Assembly: GCA_036784855.1 (NCBI GenBank) | Contig: JAZDSV010000008.1 | Location: 400,001 to 451,150, forward strand | Direction of reading: 5' to 3' | Source of the DNA: Aphelidium insulamus | Lineage: Eukaryota; Aphelidiomycota; Aphelidea; Aphelidiaceae | DNA: 51,150 nucleotides | Part shown: piece after piece, positions 23,289 to 34,595 of the stretch | How the letters are laid out: every line of letters starts with the position of its first letter | Position numbering within the stretch: position 1 is the first letter of the stretch | Made by a program: the position numbers and the translations under genes | The notes under the pieces: generated by a model | The model's input: the letters and a program-made list of their open reading frames with translations, nothing else | The model's database searches: none | What the model was told of the DNA's origin: nothing

Positions 23289-26200
23289 ATGGTCGCCGTT
23301 CCGTCAAAGCCGGCCGCGGGCGACACCGCCGCCCAGCCCGCGGACGAGATCACACAGGAAGATTGCTGGCAGGTGATATCGGCATTCTTTGAGGACAAGG
23401 GCCTGGTGAGGCAGCAGCTGGACTCGTTCGATGAGTTTATCCAGAACACCATGCAAGAGCTGGTGGACGAGAATAGCCAGCTGATTCTGCAGACCACGGC
23501 CCAGCACAGCGGCATGGAGTCTGATGTGACGGTGAGTGCGCTTGGTGCATGCCCCATGTACTTTTCTGAGTGGTGCATGATGGCGGACTGATGCGTGCAC
23601 AGCGGCGCTACGTCATCAACTTTGGCCAGGTGTACCTGTCCAAGCCGATGCAGATCGAGGCGGACGGCACGGCCAACCAAATGTTGCCACAGGAGGCGCG
23701 TCTACGCAACCTGACCTACTCTGCACCGCTCTACATCGACATGCGCAAGACCACGTTCATTGCCGACCCTAATCATCCGCAGAACGCGGGTATAGTAAAC
23801 GTGAACGACATGTACTTGGAGCAGGAGGGCGAGGAAGAGGTGCTAGACCGTGTCTTTATTGGAAAAGTGCCGATTATGCTGCGCTCCACCTACTGCATAC
23901 TGAACGGCGTGTCGTCGAGTGAGATGGCCAACTTCGGCGAGTGTGCCTACGACCAGGGCGGCTACTTCATCATCAACGGCTCGGAAAAGGTCTTGATTGC
24001 ACAGGAGCGTATGGCCAACAACCATGTCTACGTATTTGCCAAAGCGCCCCCATCAGCCTACTCCTACACGGCCGAGGTGCGCAGTGCCGTCGAAAAGGGT
24101 GGCCGCACTGCCAGTCCGCTCTATGTCAAGATGCTTGCCCGTAACTCTGAAAAGGGGGTGCGTACACTATATCTATAGTTACTACATAGTTATATATATT
24201 TATAAAACATCGTAGACTGCAGGGCAGTATATTCGCGCACAATTGCCCTACATCCGGCAAGACATTCCAATTGCCGTGGTGTTTCGCGCGCTGGGAATTG
24301 TGGCCGACAAGGACATTCTTGATCACATTTGCTACGATCCAAATGATCATCAGATGCTGGAAATGCTCAAGCCTTGCATTGAAGAGGCTTTTGTCATCCA
24401 AGATCAGAGCGTCGCATTGGACTTTATCGGCAAGCGTGGCACGGCGGTTGGAATTAAGCGCGAAAACCGTATCCGCTACGCCAAGGAGATATTGCAGAAG
24501 GAATTCTTGCCGCACGTTAGTACCCGCGAGTTCTCAGAGGGTAAGAAAGCGTTCTTTTTTGGTTACACCATCCATCGATTGCTCCTGTGTGCGCTGGAGC
24601 GCCGTGAGCTGGACGACCGTGATCATTTTGGCAAGAAGCGGCTCGACTTGGCGGGACCGCTACTGGGCGGTCTGTTCCGCATGCTGTTCCGCAAACTGAC
24701 CAAGGACGTCGGTCGCTACTTGCAGAAATGTATCGACAGCGGTCGTGATTTCAACTTGACCTTGGCCGTGCGCTCCGACACTATCACCAATGGATTAAAG
24801 TACTCGCTTGCCACTGGCAATTGGGGCGACCAGAAAAAGTCCATGCAAGCGCGCGCGGGTGTCAGTCAAGTGCTTAATAGGTACACGTTTGTGTCGACTC
24901 TGAGTCACTTGCGTCGTTTGAACACGCCTATTGGCCGCGACGGCAAGATTGCCAAGCCGCGTCAGCTGCACAACACTCACTGGGGAATGGTGTGCCCGGC
25001 AGAGACACCGGAAGGTCAAGCGTGCGGGCTGGTAAAGAATTTAGCACTAATGGCGTACATCAGTGTCGGCACGCCGCAATCACCCGTCGTTTCGTTCCTG
25101 GAAGAGTGGGGCATGGAGAATTTGGCCGAGTTGACCCCGTCCACCATCCACGAAGCCACCAAGGTGTTTGTCAATGGGATGTGGTGGGGAATCCACCGTG
25201 ACCCGGAGCATTTGGCAACGGTGTTGAAACGTCTGCGACGGTGCTTGGACGTGTCCAGTGAAGTAAGTATTGTGCGCGACATCCGAGAGCGTGAACTCCG
25301 TCTCTACACTGACGCTGGCCGCATTTGTCGACCGCTGTTTGTCGTGGAGAATCAGCGGCTGCAGCTCACCAAGGAGCACGTGGCCCTGATTGCCGATCGG
25401 GAAATGACGCAGTACTCGTGGGGCAGCCTGCTCGCCGAAGGAATTGTCGAGTACTTGGACACGGAAGAGGAGGAGACTGTGCTGATCTGCATGACTCCGG
25501 AAGATCTTACAGAGTCTCGACTACGGCGCGACCGCATGAACCAAAGCAAGACGGGGCGTACCAAAAACGTTGGTGGAATTGACGATCTGCGGCGCTGGAC
25601 ACACTGTGAAATTCATCCCAGCATGATTCTAGGCGTCTGCGCAAGTATTATCCCCTTCCCAGACCATAATCAGGCAGGTGTTTGTTCAATTTCCGGTGAC
25701 CAAATAGCTAACCTATTTTCAGTCACCGAGAAATACCTATCAATCCGCCATGGGAAAGCAAGCGATGGGTATCTATTTGACCAGTTTCCAAGTGCGTATG
25801 GACACACTGGCCAATATCTTGTTCTATCCGCAAAAGCCACTCGTGACTACGCGTGCCATGGAGTATTTACACTTTCGTGAACTACCCGCCGGCCAGAATG
25901 CCATAGTTGCCATTGCGTGCTATTCTGGCTACAACCAGGAGGATTCCATGATGATGAATCAGAGCTCCATCGACCGCGGCCTCTTCCGCAGCATATTCTA
26001 CCGCACCTATGTCGACCAGGAGAAGAGGGTGGGCATGACTCAGCTGGAGGAGTTTGAGAAGCCGTCTGGTCGCGATACGTTGATCCGACGCGGCAACAAT
26101 TACGAGAAGCTGGACGACGACGGTTTGGTGCCGCCGGGAATCCGTGTGAGCGGCGACGACATACTGGTGGGCAAGACAGTGCCCATCATGCAGGACTCGG

Positions 26201-27140
26201 AGGAGCTGGGGCAGCGCACAAGCAAGCACACCAAGCGTGACAGCAGTACCAGCATGCGCAGCACTGAACAAGGTGTGGTTGACAAAGTAATGCTCACCAT
26301 CAACGAGGGCGGCTTCAAGTTTGCAAAGATTCGCGTGCGCTCCATCCGTATCCCGCAAATCGGTGGCGAGTATTCTGTGTAGATAATTGTTTTACATAAT
26401 CATGTTGTGCAGACAAGTTTGCGTCACGGCACGGCCAAAAGGGAACTATTGGAATCACATATAGACAGGAGGACATGCCATTCACGGCGGACGGCATTAG
26501 CCCCGACCTGATTATCAACCCGCACGCCATCCCATCCCGAATGACAATCGGGCACTTGATCGAGTGTCTGATGGGCAAGGTCTCGTCATTCACGGGCGAC
26601 GAGGGTGACGCAACACCCTTCACCGACGTAACCGTGGAGGCCATCAGCAACACACTGGCAAAGTGCGGCTATCAGCAGCGCGGCTTCGAGGTGCTGTACA
26701 ACGGACAGACTGGCAGAAAGTTGACGGCCAACGTATACATCGGGCCAACCTACTATCAGCGCCTGAAGCACATGGTGGACGACAAGATACATGCTCGAGC
26801 GCGCGGCCCGCTCCAAATTCTAACCCGGCAGCCGGTAGAAGGACGTGCCAGGGACGGCGGGTTGCGTTTCGGCGAGATGGAGCGCGACTGCATGATCTCG
26901 CACGGAGCCGCCCTCTTCCTCAAGGAGCGACTGTTTGACGCATCAGACGCGTACAGAGTGCACGTGTGTGACCTGTGCGGTCTGATGTGCATCGCGAACC
27001 TGAGCAAGAACTCTTTCGAGTGCCGCGCCTGTCGCAACAAGACCCAGATCAGCCAGGTGCACTTGCCGTACGCGGCCAAACTTCTCTTTCAGGAGCTGAT
27101 GAGCATGAACATTTCGCCCCGCATGTTTGTCAAGCCGTGA
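23289..27140 (+). CDS. RPB2: RNA polymerase II second-largest subunit Rpb2
   Basis: Catalytic beta-like subunit of Pol II. Exons 23289-23531, 23603-24157, 24228-25673, 25723-26365 and 26413-27140 give 1204 aa, close to yeast Rpb2. Diagnostic segments: [20 protein letters not shown] at the N-terminus, [33 protein letters not shown], the [20 protein letters not shown] fork region, [38 protein letters not shown] and the C-terminal zinc ribbon CDLCGLMC...CRAC, ending MNISPR. Two introns, 25674-25722 (CAG|GCAGGT) and 26366-26412 (G|GCGAGT), need GC donors; GT alternatives break the conserved [12 protein letters not shown] and [11 protein letters not shown] junctions. It converges with LAMTOR3, with 58 bp between stops. 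Confidence 0.97.
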
Positions 27141-27198
27141 AGAAGACGGAACAGCACGCAATACACACATATATATAGTCGCAAGTTGAAAACTATCT

Positions 27199-27744
27199 CT
27201 ATGACTTGCCAAAAGATGCCAATAGCGCAGTTGCCAGTGGCTGCAGATCGGCGGCTACGTCCTTGCACAGCGCTCTCAGCTTGGCTAGGAATAAGAAAGT
27301 AAGTAAGTAAGTAAATATACACACACATACACCTACCAGTGTCTGCGTCAGTGCCGGCCAGCAGCGTGACCACGGCAACATTCTCGGCGAGACTAAACTG
27401 CGCAATCTGTCGATCGCCACCGCGCGCCCACACCACGCCGCCACTCATTTGCACACCCAGTTTGGCCAGCTGGTCTGCAGAATTCGTGTAGGCAGTCATG
27501 AGTGACTGATCCACATTTGGCGTCTCCGATTCCGGCACTGCACGGGAGTGGAGTGAGTGGGTGAGGTGTCTGTGTAGAGAGAGTGCAATGAAGGCACACT
27601 TGCATATTGTAACGGGCACTCCATCGCGGTCTACCACAGCCACCGCGCGCAAGCCGGGCACCCTAGCAATTAGTTGGGGAGGGGGCACTTTGCCATGTGA
27701 GCGCGCGCCATTTACCGCTTCACGTAATCTGGCCAATTTATCAT
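27199..27744 (-). CDS. LAMTOR3: Ragulator subunit LAMTOR3 (roadblock fold)
   Basis: Scaffold of the Ragulator complex, which anchors Rag GTPases and mTORC1 signalling on the lysosome or vacuole. Exons 27716-27744, 27604-27662, 27337-27537 and 27199-27284 give 124 aa, the same length as human LAMTOR3. The best evidence is VPGLRAVAVVDRDGVPV near the N-terminus, followed at the expected spacing by DQLAKLG, a strand with IAQFSLAENVAVVTLLAG, and a C-terminal helix LRALCKDVAADL. The intron 27538-27603 has a GC donor in transcript sense (T|GCAAGT). It is 66 nt without an in-frame stop, so retention cannot be excluded, but removing it restores family spacing. The last intron carries an AAGT microsatellite at 27297-27312. 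Confidence 0.82.
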
Positions 27745-27825
27745 TTTAATCTTGGCAGTTGCAGAAGTCTGTGCCGTGTTACAATACATGCATAGTAATT
27801 ACGGCATGCGTTGTTATGCATTGTT

Positions 27826-28337
27826 ATTTAACGACTCTTCAACAAAACGATACCGCAACCCCTGAAGCAACGCTCGACACCAGGGCCCGCTGGCCCAGCA
27901 CCTAGCAGGGAAACAGTCCGGCCACAAGCGGCTAGTGGGCTTGTGAGTCACTACCTGCTTGTTTGACTTTTCACCACTGCAATGCTCCTGCTATCACCAC
28001 TGACATTCACGCAAACATTCATGGCCACCTCACAGTGGACCAGTGCAGCTTTCACACCCTATTCTCCGTCGACGCAAGGAAAAGAAAGAGTAGCAAACGT
28101 TCACCTGGGAGCAATCCCAAAATTTCTCAATGCAGACTTATCTCTCACAAGGATGGGAATGCCGGGCTTATTCAACAAAAACCAAACAGTGCGAGCTGTT
28201 CTTTACCCGACGAGATTGGAGCTCATACTATGCTTTCTGATTCCTGTGTTGCTGTCTACTATCTCAATGGTCGCTTATTTCACGGCACTTTTGGCTCTTC
28301 CAAGCTGATGGTGACTGTGGAGTGGACCCGGCCTTGA
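27826..28337 (+). CDS. Possible spliced gene, unresolved
   Basis: Between LAMTOR3 and RPO41 there is coding-like sequence I could not assemble. A proline-rich open frame lacking an ATG (27826-27934, TIPQPLKQRSTPGPAGPAPS) runs into a perfect donor GTGAGT at 27935. Downstream two overlapping frames stay open for over 300 nt: one ends TGA at 28308 after a hydrophobic stretch (LILCFLIPVLLSTISMVAYF), the other ends TGA at 28337 after YYLNGRLFHGTFGSS. Acceptors at CCTCACAG (about 28037) and ACCAG (about 28046) would lead into different frames. I recognise no family. It may be a real gene with an undetected first exon, or relic coding DNA. AATAAA at 28361-28366 could end its transcript. Confidence 0.3.
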
Positions 28338-28628
28338 TTAGTATGATGACAATTCAAAATTAATAAAAATTAACGGCTTTAATCGCCTTGATGCGCTTCT
28401 GCTTCATTTAAATGCCCTATTGCGTTCTTTACAGGGTAGTCTGCTTGCAATGCTTCAAATAAAAATATCTCTTGCAGATGTACGCAGTGTATGTATATAG
28501 ACCGTGAATAACTGATTAGTCTAGACTAGAAGCAGGCTGTTACTGTTGCTTCTAGTAGTGTAGTAGTAAATAACTACTACAGCAACGTTGGTGGCTTACG
28601 GTGAAGTACAATCACGTAAAAAATTACA
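28338..28628. other. Intergenic region before RPO41, with inverted repeats
   Basis: A 291-bp AT-rich gap. It contains candidate polyadenylation signals (AATAAA at about 28361 and 28457) and a cluster of inverted repeats: the perfect 12-bp palindrome TAGTCTAGACTA at 28517-28528, the arms AGAAGCA/TGCTTCT just after it, and TGTAGTAGT-AAATA-ACTACTACA at 28559-28581. The cluster ends about 50 bp before the RPO41 ATG. No RNA gene is recognised. Confidence 0.5.
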
Positions 28629-31600
28629 ATGCAACGCGCCAGCACAACCGCGTCGGCGCTGTGCAGTAGTTTACCGGCGATATGGCTGACACGCGGATAT
28701 TTCCCGGCTGGCACGCCACGTATCGGTGCACGGTGTGCGTCTAGTGCCATTGCGACTGTGGCCAAGTTGCGCACATCGCCGGCAGCCAGCGCCACCAATG
28801 CCACACACAGCGCGTCAACGTCCGCCGCCACCACACAGTCGCCACGGTTAAAAGAGTCCGATATATTCCTGGAGGAGCGCGGTGGATATCAGGCCGTGTT
28901 CACCGCGTCTGATTTTCGTTCCCGGCTGGCGCTGGTGGAGGCCTGTCTGCAGTCCAAGCAACTTGACCGCGCGCAGATGCTTCTCGACTCGCTGTGCCAG
29001 ACGTATCCGTCGCTGTCACGGCGCCTGGTGGATGTGCACGTGCACAACAAGTTTCTGGAGGCATTTCTGGCGGCCGCGTCTCGCAGCAAGCAGTTTGATC
29101 TGTATTTTCGCCGCGCGTTCCAGTGGTTCAACAGCCGGATGCGCGCCGACGACACCGTCCAGCCAACCATGACCACCTATGCGATATTGATCAAGTCCGC
29201 GCTCAAGTCGCAGACAAGCCACGATTTCGTGCGGGTAGTCGTGCAGGACATGCAGCGCACTCTGGTCGGCGATGCCGAAGAGCGCCTGAAATCCCTCATG
29301 CAGAGTCGCATATTCAACGACGAGGATACGCGGCTGCTCTCATCGCTTGTCGGGGCCGGTGCCGGCGGTGCATCCGGCATGGGTCGGCGCGTGAGCGATA
29401 TGGTGGCCAGCACCAAGGAGGCGCGGCAGGCTGCGATGGCCTCCAATTTTGAGGGGTCCGCGCGGACAGCGGTCGATGCGCGATTCCCCGCCGTGAAACC
29501 GGCGCACACCGACAGTTTGTACTTTGTGAAGGAGACGCTGCAGGCGGTGAAGGCGTCGGGATACGGCGATATGACCGGGCCGAATCATCAGTCGCCGTTC
29601 GAACTGCAGCGCCACATTGAGAGCGAGACGTATCGCATCTCTCTCGAGCAGTTGATGGAGCAGAGCGAGGACCGGCGCTCCAAGACTGGCTTCGGTGTGA
29701 TTCCGCACGAGATGAAGCGACTGGCACGTGACTGGCACTCTTCGCTTACAGAGGCTATCCGCGCTGAAATCAGTCGCCCCACTGTCCTCAGTACGCGCGC
29801 ATAATATATGTATGTATATAATAACCATGCTGCAGGTGACGAGGTGGACTATAAGCCGTTCATTGCTGCATTTGCCGATTGTCCCGAACGACTGGCTATG
29901 GTTACCGTATCGCAATTCATGAAGACGCTGAGCAGCGCGGACGCCGTAAATGGATACGTTTCCGCCCTGAAACTCGTCGACTCTATCGGCGAAGCTGTCG
30001 AGTACGACCAGAAGGTGAAGCTGCTCGAGAGTAAGCGCGCCCGCCGCCAGCTGGAACTAGAGTACACAAACATGCACGACATGCTCAAGTCTCGCCGCAT
30101 GTTTGACGCCAAGCTGCGCCGCGCACTCGCCAACTCCAACTGCGAGAATGAAACGTCGCGCGCAATACTCTCATCGTGGGAGGGCCAGACCCGGGCCAAG
30201 GTCGGCGCCATCCTGGCCAGTTTGATGATCACGCGCGCCAAGGTGCTGGTGGCCCGTGAAGATCCAACAAAAATAACGATTGCCACCAAGGCCATCAAAG
30301 GCAAAGAGGGAGAAGGCAAGGAAACGGCTGGACAGCATGGACTGGTGCAGCAAGCGGCTTTCACGCACGCACACATCTACCGCAAGGGCAAGAGTATTGG
30401 CGTTATCAAGCCGCATCAGGCCGTCGTCAGCGCTATGAATGCATTCGTCGACACTAGCGGCCAGGGATCGCTGGTGATGCCAAAGCTGTTGCCGATGGTC
30501 ATCCCGCCCAGACCGTGGATCAGCCACGATTCTGGCGGCTATCTGACCGTCAAGACCAATGTCATGAGACGCATGAACCCGGAGATTGAAGCTTATTTGA
30601 CGGACGGCACGATCACCGGCAAGCTCGACCGCGTTCTGACCGGCTTGGACGCGCTTGGCATGACCAAGTGGAGGATCAATGAGGATGTATTGCCGCACAT
30701 TATTCACGCCTGGAATCTTGGCCTACCTATTGCCGGACTCCCGATGGACTTTGCGCCCGTGTTTGAACCGCCACCGAAGCCCGACGACTTTGACTCCAAC
30801 AAGTCTGCCAAATACGAGTACTTTAGGCAGGTGCGTGAAGCCAAGCAGGCATACAGCGATCGCAAATCCACTCGCTGCACCGAAAACTACAAGATTGAGA
30901 TTGCCCGCGCGGTTAGTATCCTGTTAACTTACTTCCGATGTTTACTTACTCGGTGCACCTGCAGTTTACGGGGCGGACAATATACTTCCCGCACAATCTT
31001 GATTTTCGAGGTCGCGCGTATCCCATACCGCCACACTTTAATCATCTCGGCAATGACTTGGCGCGGTCATTGCTGAAATTCGAAGAGTGCAAACCGCTTG
31101 GCACCCGCGGACTGATGTGGGCCAAGGTGCACCTGTCCGGTGTGTTTGGGTTCGACAAGGCCACGTTCGAGGAGAGAGCCGCGTTCGTGGACTCGCACAT
31201 GCACGACGTGATGGACTCGGCCGATGATCCGTTCGGTGCCGATGGGAAAGGCGGCGAAAAGTGGTGGTTGAAGGCGGACAAGCCATGGATGTGTCTGGCC
31301 GCGTGCATCGACCTGACCAAGGCGATTCGAACGGGGAATCCAGAGTCGTATCGCAGTGCTTTGCCGGTACACCAGGACGGATCGTGCAACGGCCTGCAGC
31401 ACTATGCGGCACTTGGCGGCGATATGGAAGGCGCTCGGCAGGTCAACCTGATGCCTGGTGCGGACCGGCCGAATGATGTGTACTCTGCCGTGGCCAAAAT
31501 GGTCATGGACGATGTGCGCAAGGATCTGGAGTACGAGCCCACGGCCGACGAGGCGGAGAGTCTGGAGGAGCTGAACGTCGAGCGAATGTCTACCGCAATT

Positions 31601-32964
31601 GGTCGCAGCGATCTGGGCAAGCTGGCGCTGGCGCGACTGCTCACCGCCGACCGCATTGACCGCAAGGTGGTCAAGCAGTCGGTCATGACATCCGTGTACG
31701 GAGTCACGTTTGTGGGCGCGCGTGAACAAGTGCGCAACAGGCTGCGCGAAAAGTACGGCGATGTCTTTACGTCTGCGCAGATCCACACTCTCAGCGGCTA
31801 CATTACACCCAAGATATTCAGTGCGCTGAACAACATGTTTCGCGGTGCACGCGGCATACAGGCATGGCTTGCCGCTGCAGCGCACGAGGTCGCCCGCAGT
31901 GTGCCGCAAGATGAGCTGGAAAAGTTTCAAAAGCTGAAACGAGATATGCGGCACGAACAGTCGGCAGCGCGGACGGCCAGAAACAAGGTGGCGACCAGTG
32001 CGGCAGTGACAGCCAGCAGCGGGAAATCATCCAAGCAGCAGACTGTGGTGCATCTGAACAGCCGCAGTTCCGTAGTGTGGACCACGCCACTTGGACTGGT
32101 CGTGTCACAGCCATACCGGAATGCCCGCCAGAAAATGGTGAGTTTTCATCATCAGTTGCTGACCGCTAATTTATGTCGCAGGTGTCGACCAAGCTGCAAA
32201 CGTTCAGTCTGCAGAACCCGTTCCTCAGCTGCTCCGTGGACATTCAGAAGCAGCGAGCGGCATTCCCACCCAATTTCATCCACTCACTGGACGCCACTCA
32301 CATGCTGATGACGGCACTGGCGTGCAGCGAAGAGGGCGGCGATGCAGCCAACCCGGCCATCACATTTGCCGCGGTGCACGACTCATACTGGACGCATGCC
32401 GGGGACGTGGACCGCATGCGACGAATACTGAAGGAGCAGTTTGTCCAACTGCACAGCCAGCCGGTACTGGAGAATCTGCGCAAAGAATTGTTGCAGCGGT
32501 ATGGCGGCCGGAAAGTGCTGAATACGTATACGCGCGAACAGTTTGACGCCAGGACAGCGATGGAAGGCGATGCCAGTGACAGTGCAATAGCAGACGCGAG
32601 CGCCGCCGACGACCCGTCCATTGCAGCACTTGCCGCGAAAGGGACAAGCACATCCGCCACAGACAGTGGCAACAACAATGATGTTGTTCTGGCTGCCAGC
32701 GCAGACGTGACCCGCCCCACTGACGACGACGAAGACGACATGCATGTATCAGTGACAGACGACGAAGTGGGCGATGTGCCCACCCGAAATGCCGCCAACA
32801 GTGCCGGAGCTGATGCAGACAACGCGGCCTTGCCAGAAATGACAGTGGCCACAAGGCGGCGCAAGTTTGTGCACGTGTGGGAAGATATCAACATTCCACC
32901 GCTGCCGGAGCGCGGCGATTTCAATGTGGCCACCGTAATTGACTCGGAGTACTTTTTCTCATAG
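28629..32964 (+). CDS. RPO41: Mitochondrial DNA-directed RNA polymerase (T7-like)
   Basis: Single-subunit polymerase that transcribes mitochondrial DNA. Exons 28629-29790, 29836-30911, 30965-32137 and 32182-32964 give 1397 aa; yeast Rpo41 is 1351. The N-terminus lacks acids for about 80 residues and suits a mitochondrial presequence. Helical PPR-like segments follow. The palm carries FPHNLDFRGRAYPIPPHFNH, PVHQDGSCNGLQHYAALGGD with the first catalytic Asp region, RKVVKQSVMTSVYGVTFVGA (O-helix/motif B region) and AAVHDSYWTHAGD with the second catalytic Asp (near residue 1203). About 105 acidic low-complexity residues (32545-32860) are inserted before the conserved end LPERGDFN...SEYFFS. Introns are 45, 53 and 44 nt. 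Confidence 0.95.
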
Positions 32965-33080
32965 ATTACTTTGTGTATTTGCAGTGCATACAGCCATATA
33001 CATATGCATACATATCGTGTCTATGTGTCTACATAAGTGTGCAGTGTATAAATAGTTGTATATATACAAGTGTATACACT

Positions 33081-34595
33081 ATGGTGAACATGATCAAGCT
33101 GTACGCCGCGCACAAGCAACTGCGACGCGAACTGATGCAATGCAAGGACGAGGTACATATCGTCAGCATGCCATGCCTGCCCACCACCTCATACATGCAC
33201 ACACATATATATACTGGCAGAGCTCATATGCGCTGCGCATGGAGCGCTTGATGGCGGCTTATTGCGAAGATCCACGCAACGTGTCGTGGACGTATGGCGC
33301 AGTCGCCCAACAACTTAAGGCCGCGTGTCGGGGCCAACCACCAAGCCCCTTCCCCGAATGGCGGCTAAAGGCACTGCACTCTGTAGCGGTGCAGCTGTGT
33401 ACACTAGTGCCGTCCGACGGCCTCAGTGAGCCTCACGATTGCCGCGAGTGGGCCAGACTGGTTGTGCGGTGCTGCAAGAGCATATTGTGCGGCCTGTGGC
33501 AGACTGATGAGCAAGTTGATGTGCTTCGGTGTGCCGTGGCTGGCACCACTGACACCACTGACACCGCCCCGTGCCTGACTACGGTACAGAGTTCTGTATG
33601 TTTGAGATACTCGCTTACGGCAACGGCGCAGATTGTAAACTGTCTGCACTCGGAGCGGATGAGCGCACTTCACTGCCGCTTGCTGCAGGCTTGCCGCTTT
33701 ATCTTGCTCGCGTGTGGCGATGCTGTGCCGGCAATGACTAGCAATGTTTGTGGAGGATGTGTACGCGTGCGGTATGTCATTTACGGTGTAGATGCTACAC
33801 GAGATTGCCACTTGGGGCACCGCAAACTTTTCGATGGTGGCTGCAACTTGCATGGACAAGCGGTGCCTGTTCATATCGCCGAACGCCGTGCAAGATCGCA
33901 CTGAATGCGCCAAACAGAGCATCTTGCTCCAACTGTCCATGGGTTCGGACCGCGGGCGACCACCGCTGGACATTGCCGCGTGGATGCTCCTGTTCTCGAA
34001 TGACGACTGCGATGTTGTGCGACTGCTGTCCCACCTGGCTCTTCTGTCTCACGCCGCAGCCGTCTCCTCGCTGTTCCACGTGATCGATGTGGTGTGCGGC
34101 TGGGACGTGGACATGTTTGTGCAGTACTGCTCCAGTGCTGAAACTGTGAATGTGCGATGGACAGCGGCTTGCCCTGCGGATTTCGGCTTCCTGGACTACG
34201 TGACCACTGTGCTGCGGGCGATGATGGCGCATCCAGACGCATCACGGCTGCTTGCCGCTGAACAGCCTGACGCGCACATATGGGTGGCAGAGTATTTGCA
34301 AGAGGTGGCCGACACTCTGAGCCGGTTGCAGGCAGACAGTTTATTACAGTTCCAACCGCGCCCGCTGGTGGCGCTGCTGAATGCCGCTGCATTAAATATA
34401 CGGAACGAAACGAGGTGCATCCCAGAGCTGCCGCGATTAATTGATTCTTGCGCTGGTCATGTAGCTGCCGTCATAGCAAGAGTTGTAGTTGATTTTGGTG
34501 GCCAGGCCGCGGACGTCTGTGCGCGAGTGTACCCGCAGGCCCGCAATGAACTCTTCAAGTCCATGCCGGAAATTCGCCGCGACATTGTCCAGTGA
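33081..34595 (+). CDS. Hypothetical helical protein, three exons
   Basis: My model is 33081-33152, 33221-33745 and 33792-34595, phase 0 throughout, giving 466 aa. The first exon encodes a short basic helix (AAHKQLRREL). The rest is Leu/Ala/Cys-rich and helical, resembling HEAT- or ARM-like repeats, but I recognise no family. The second intron is chosen as GTTTGT...GTGTAG (46 nt); a 31-nt alternative would also keep frame. The last 159 nt overlap the 3' end of GCP3 on the other strand. Because GCP3 is anchored by strong conservation to its stop, either the two genes genuinely overlap tail to tail or this gene ends earlier through an unseen splice. AT-rich CATA/TATA sequence precedes the start. 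Confidence 0.55.

Noticed and set aside
30938-30964. Start of a separate gene at 30938
   Set aside because: This is intron sequence before the RPO41 exon at 30965; the FTGRTIYFPHN segment continues the polymerase.
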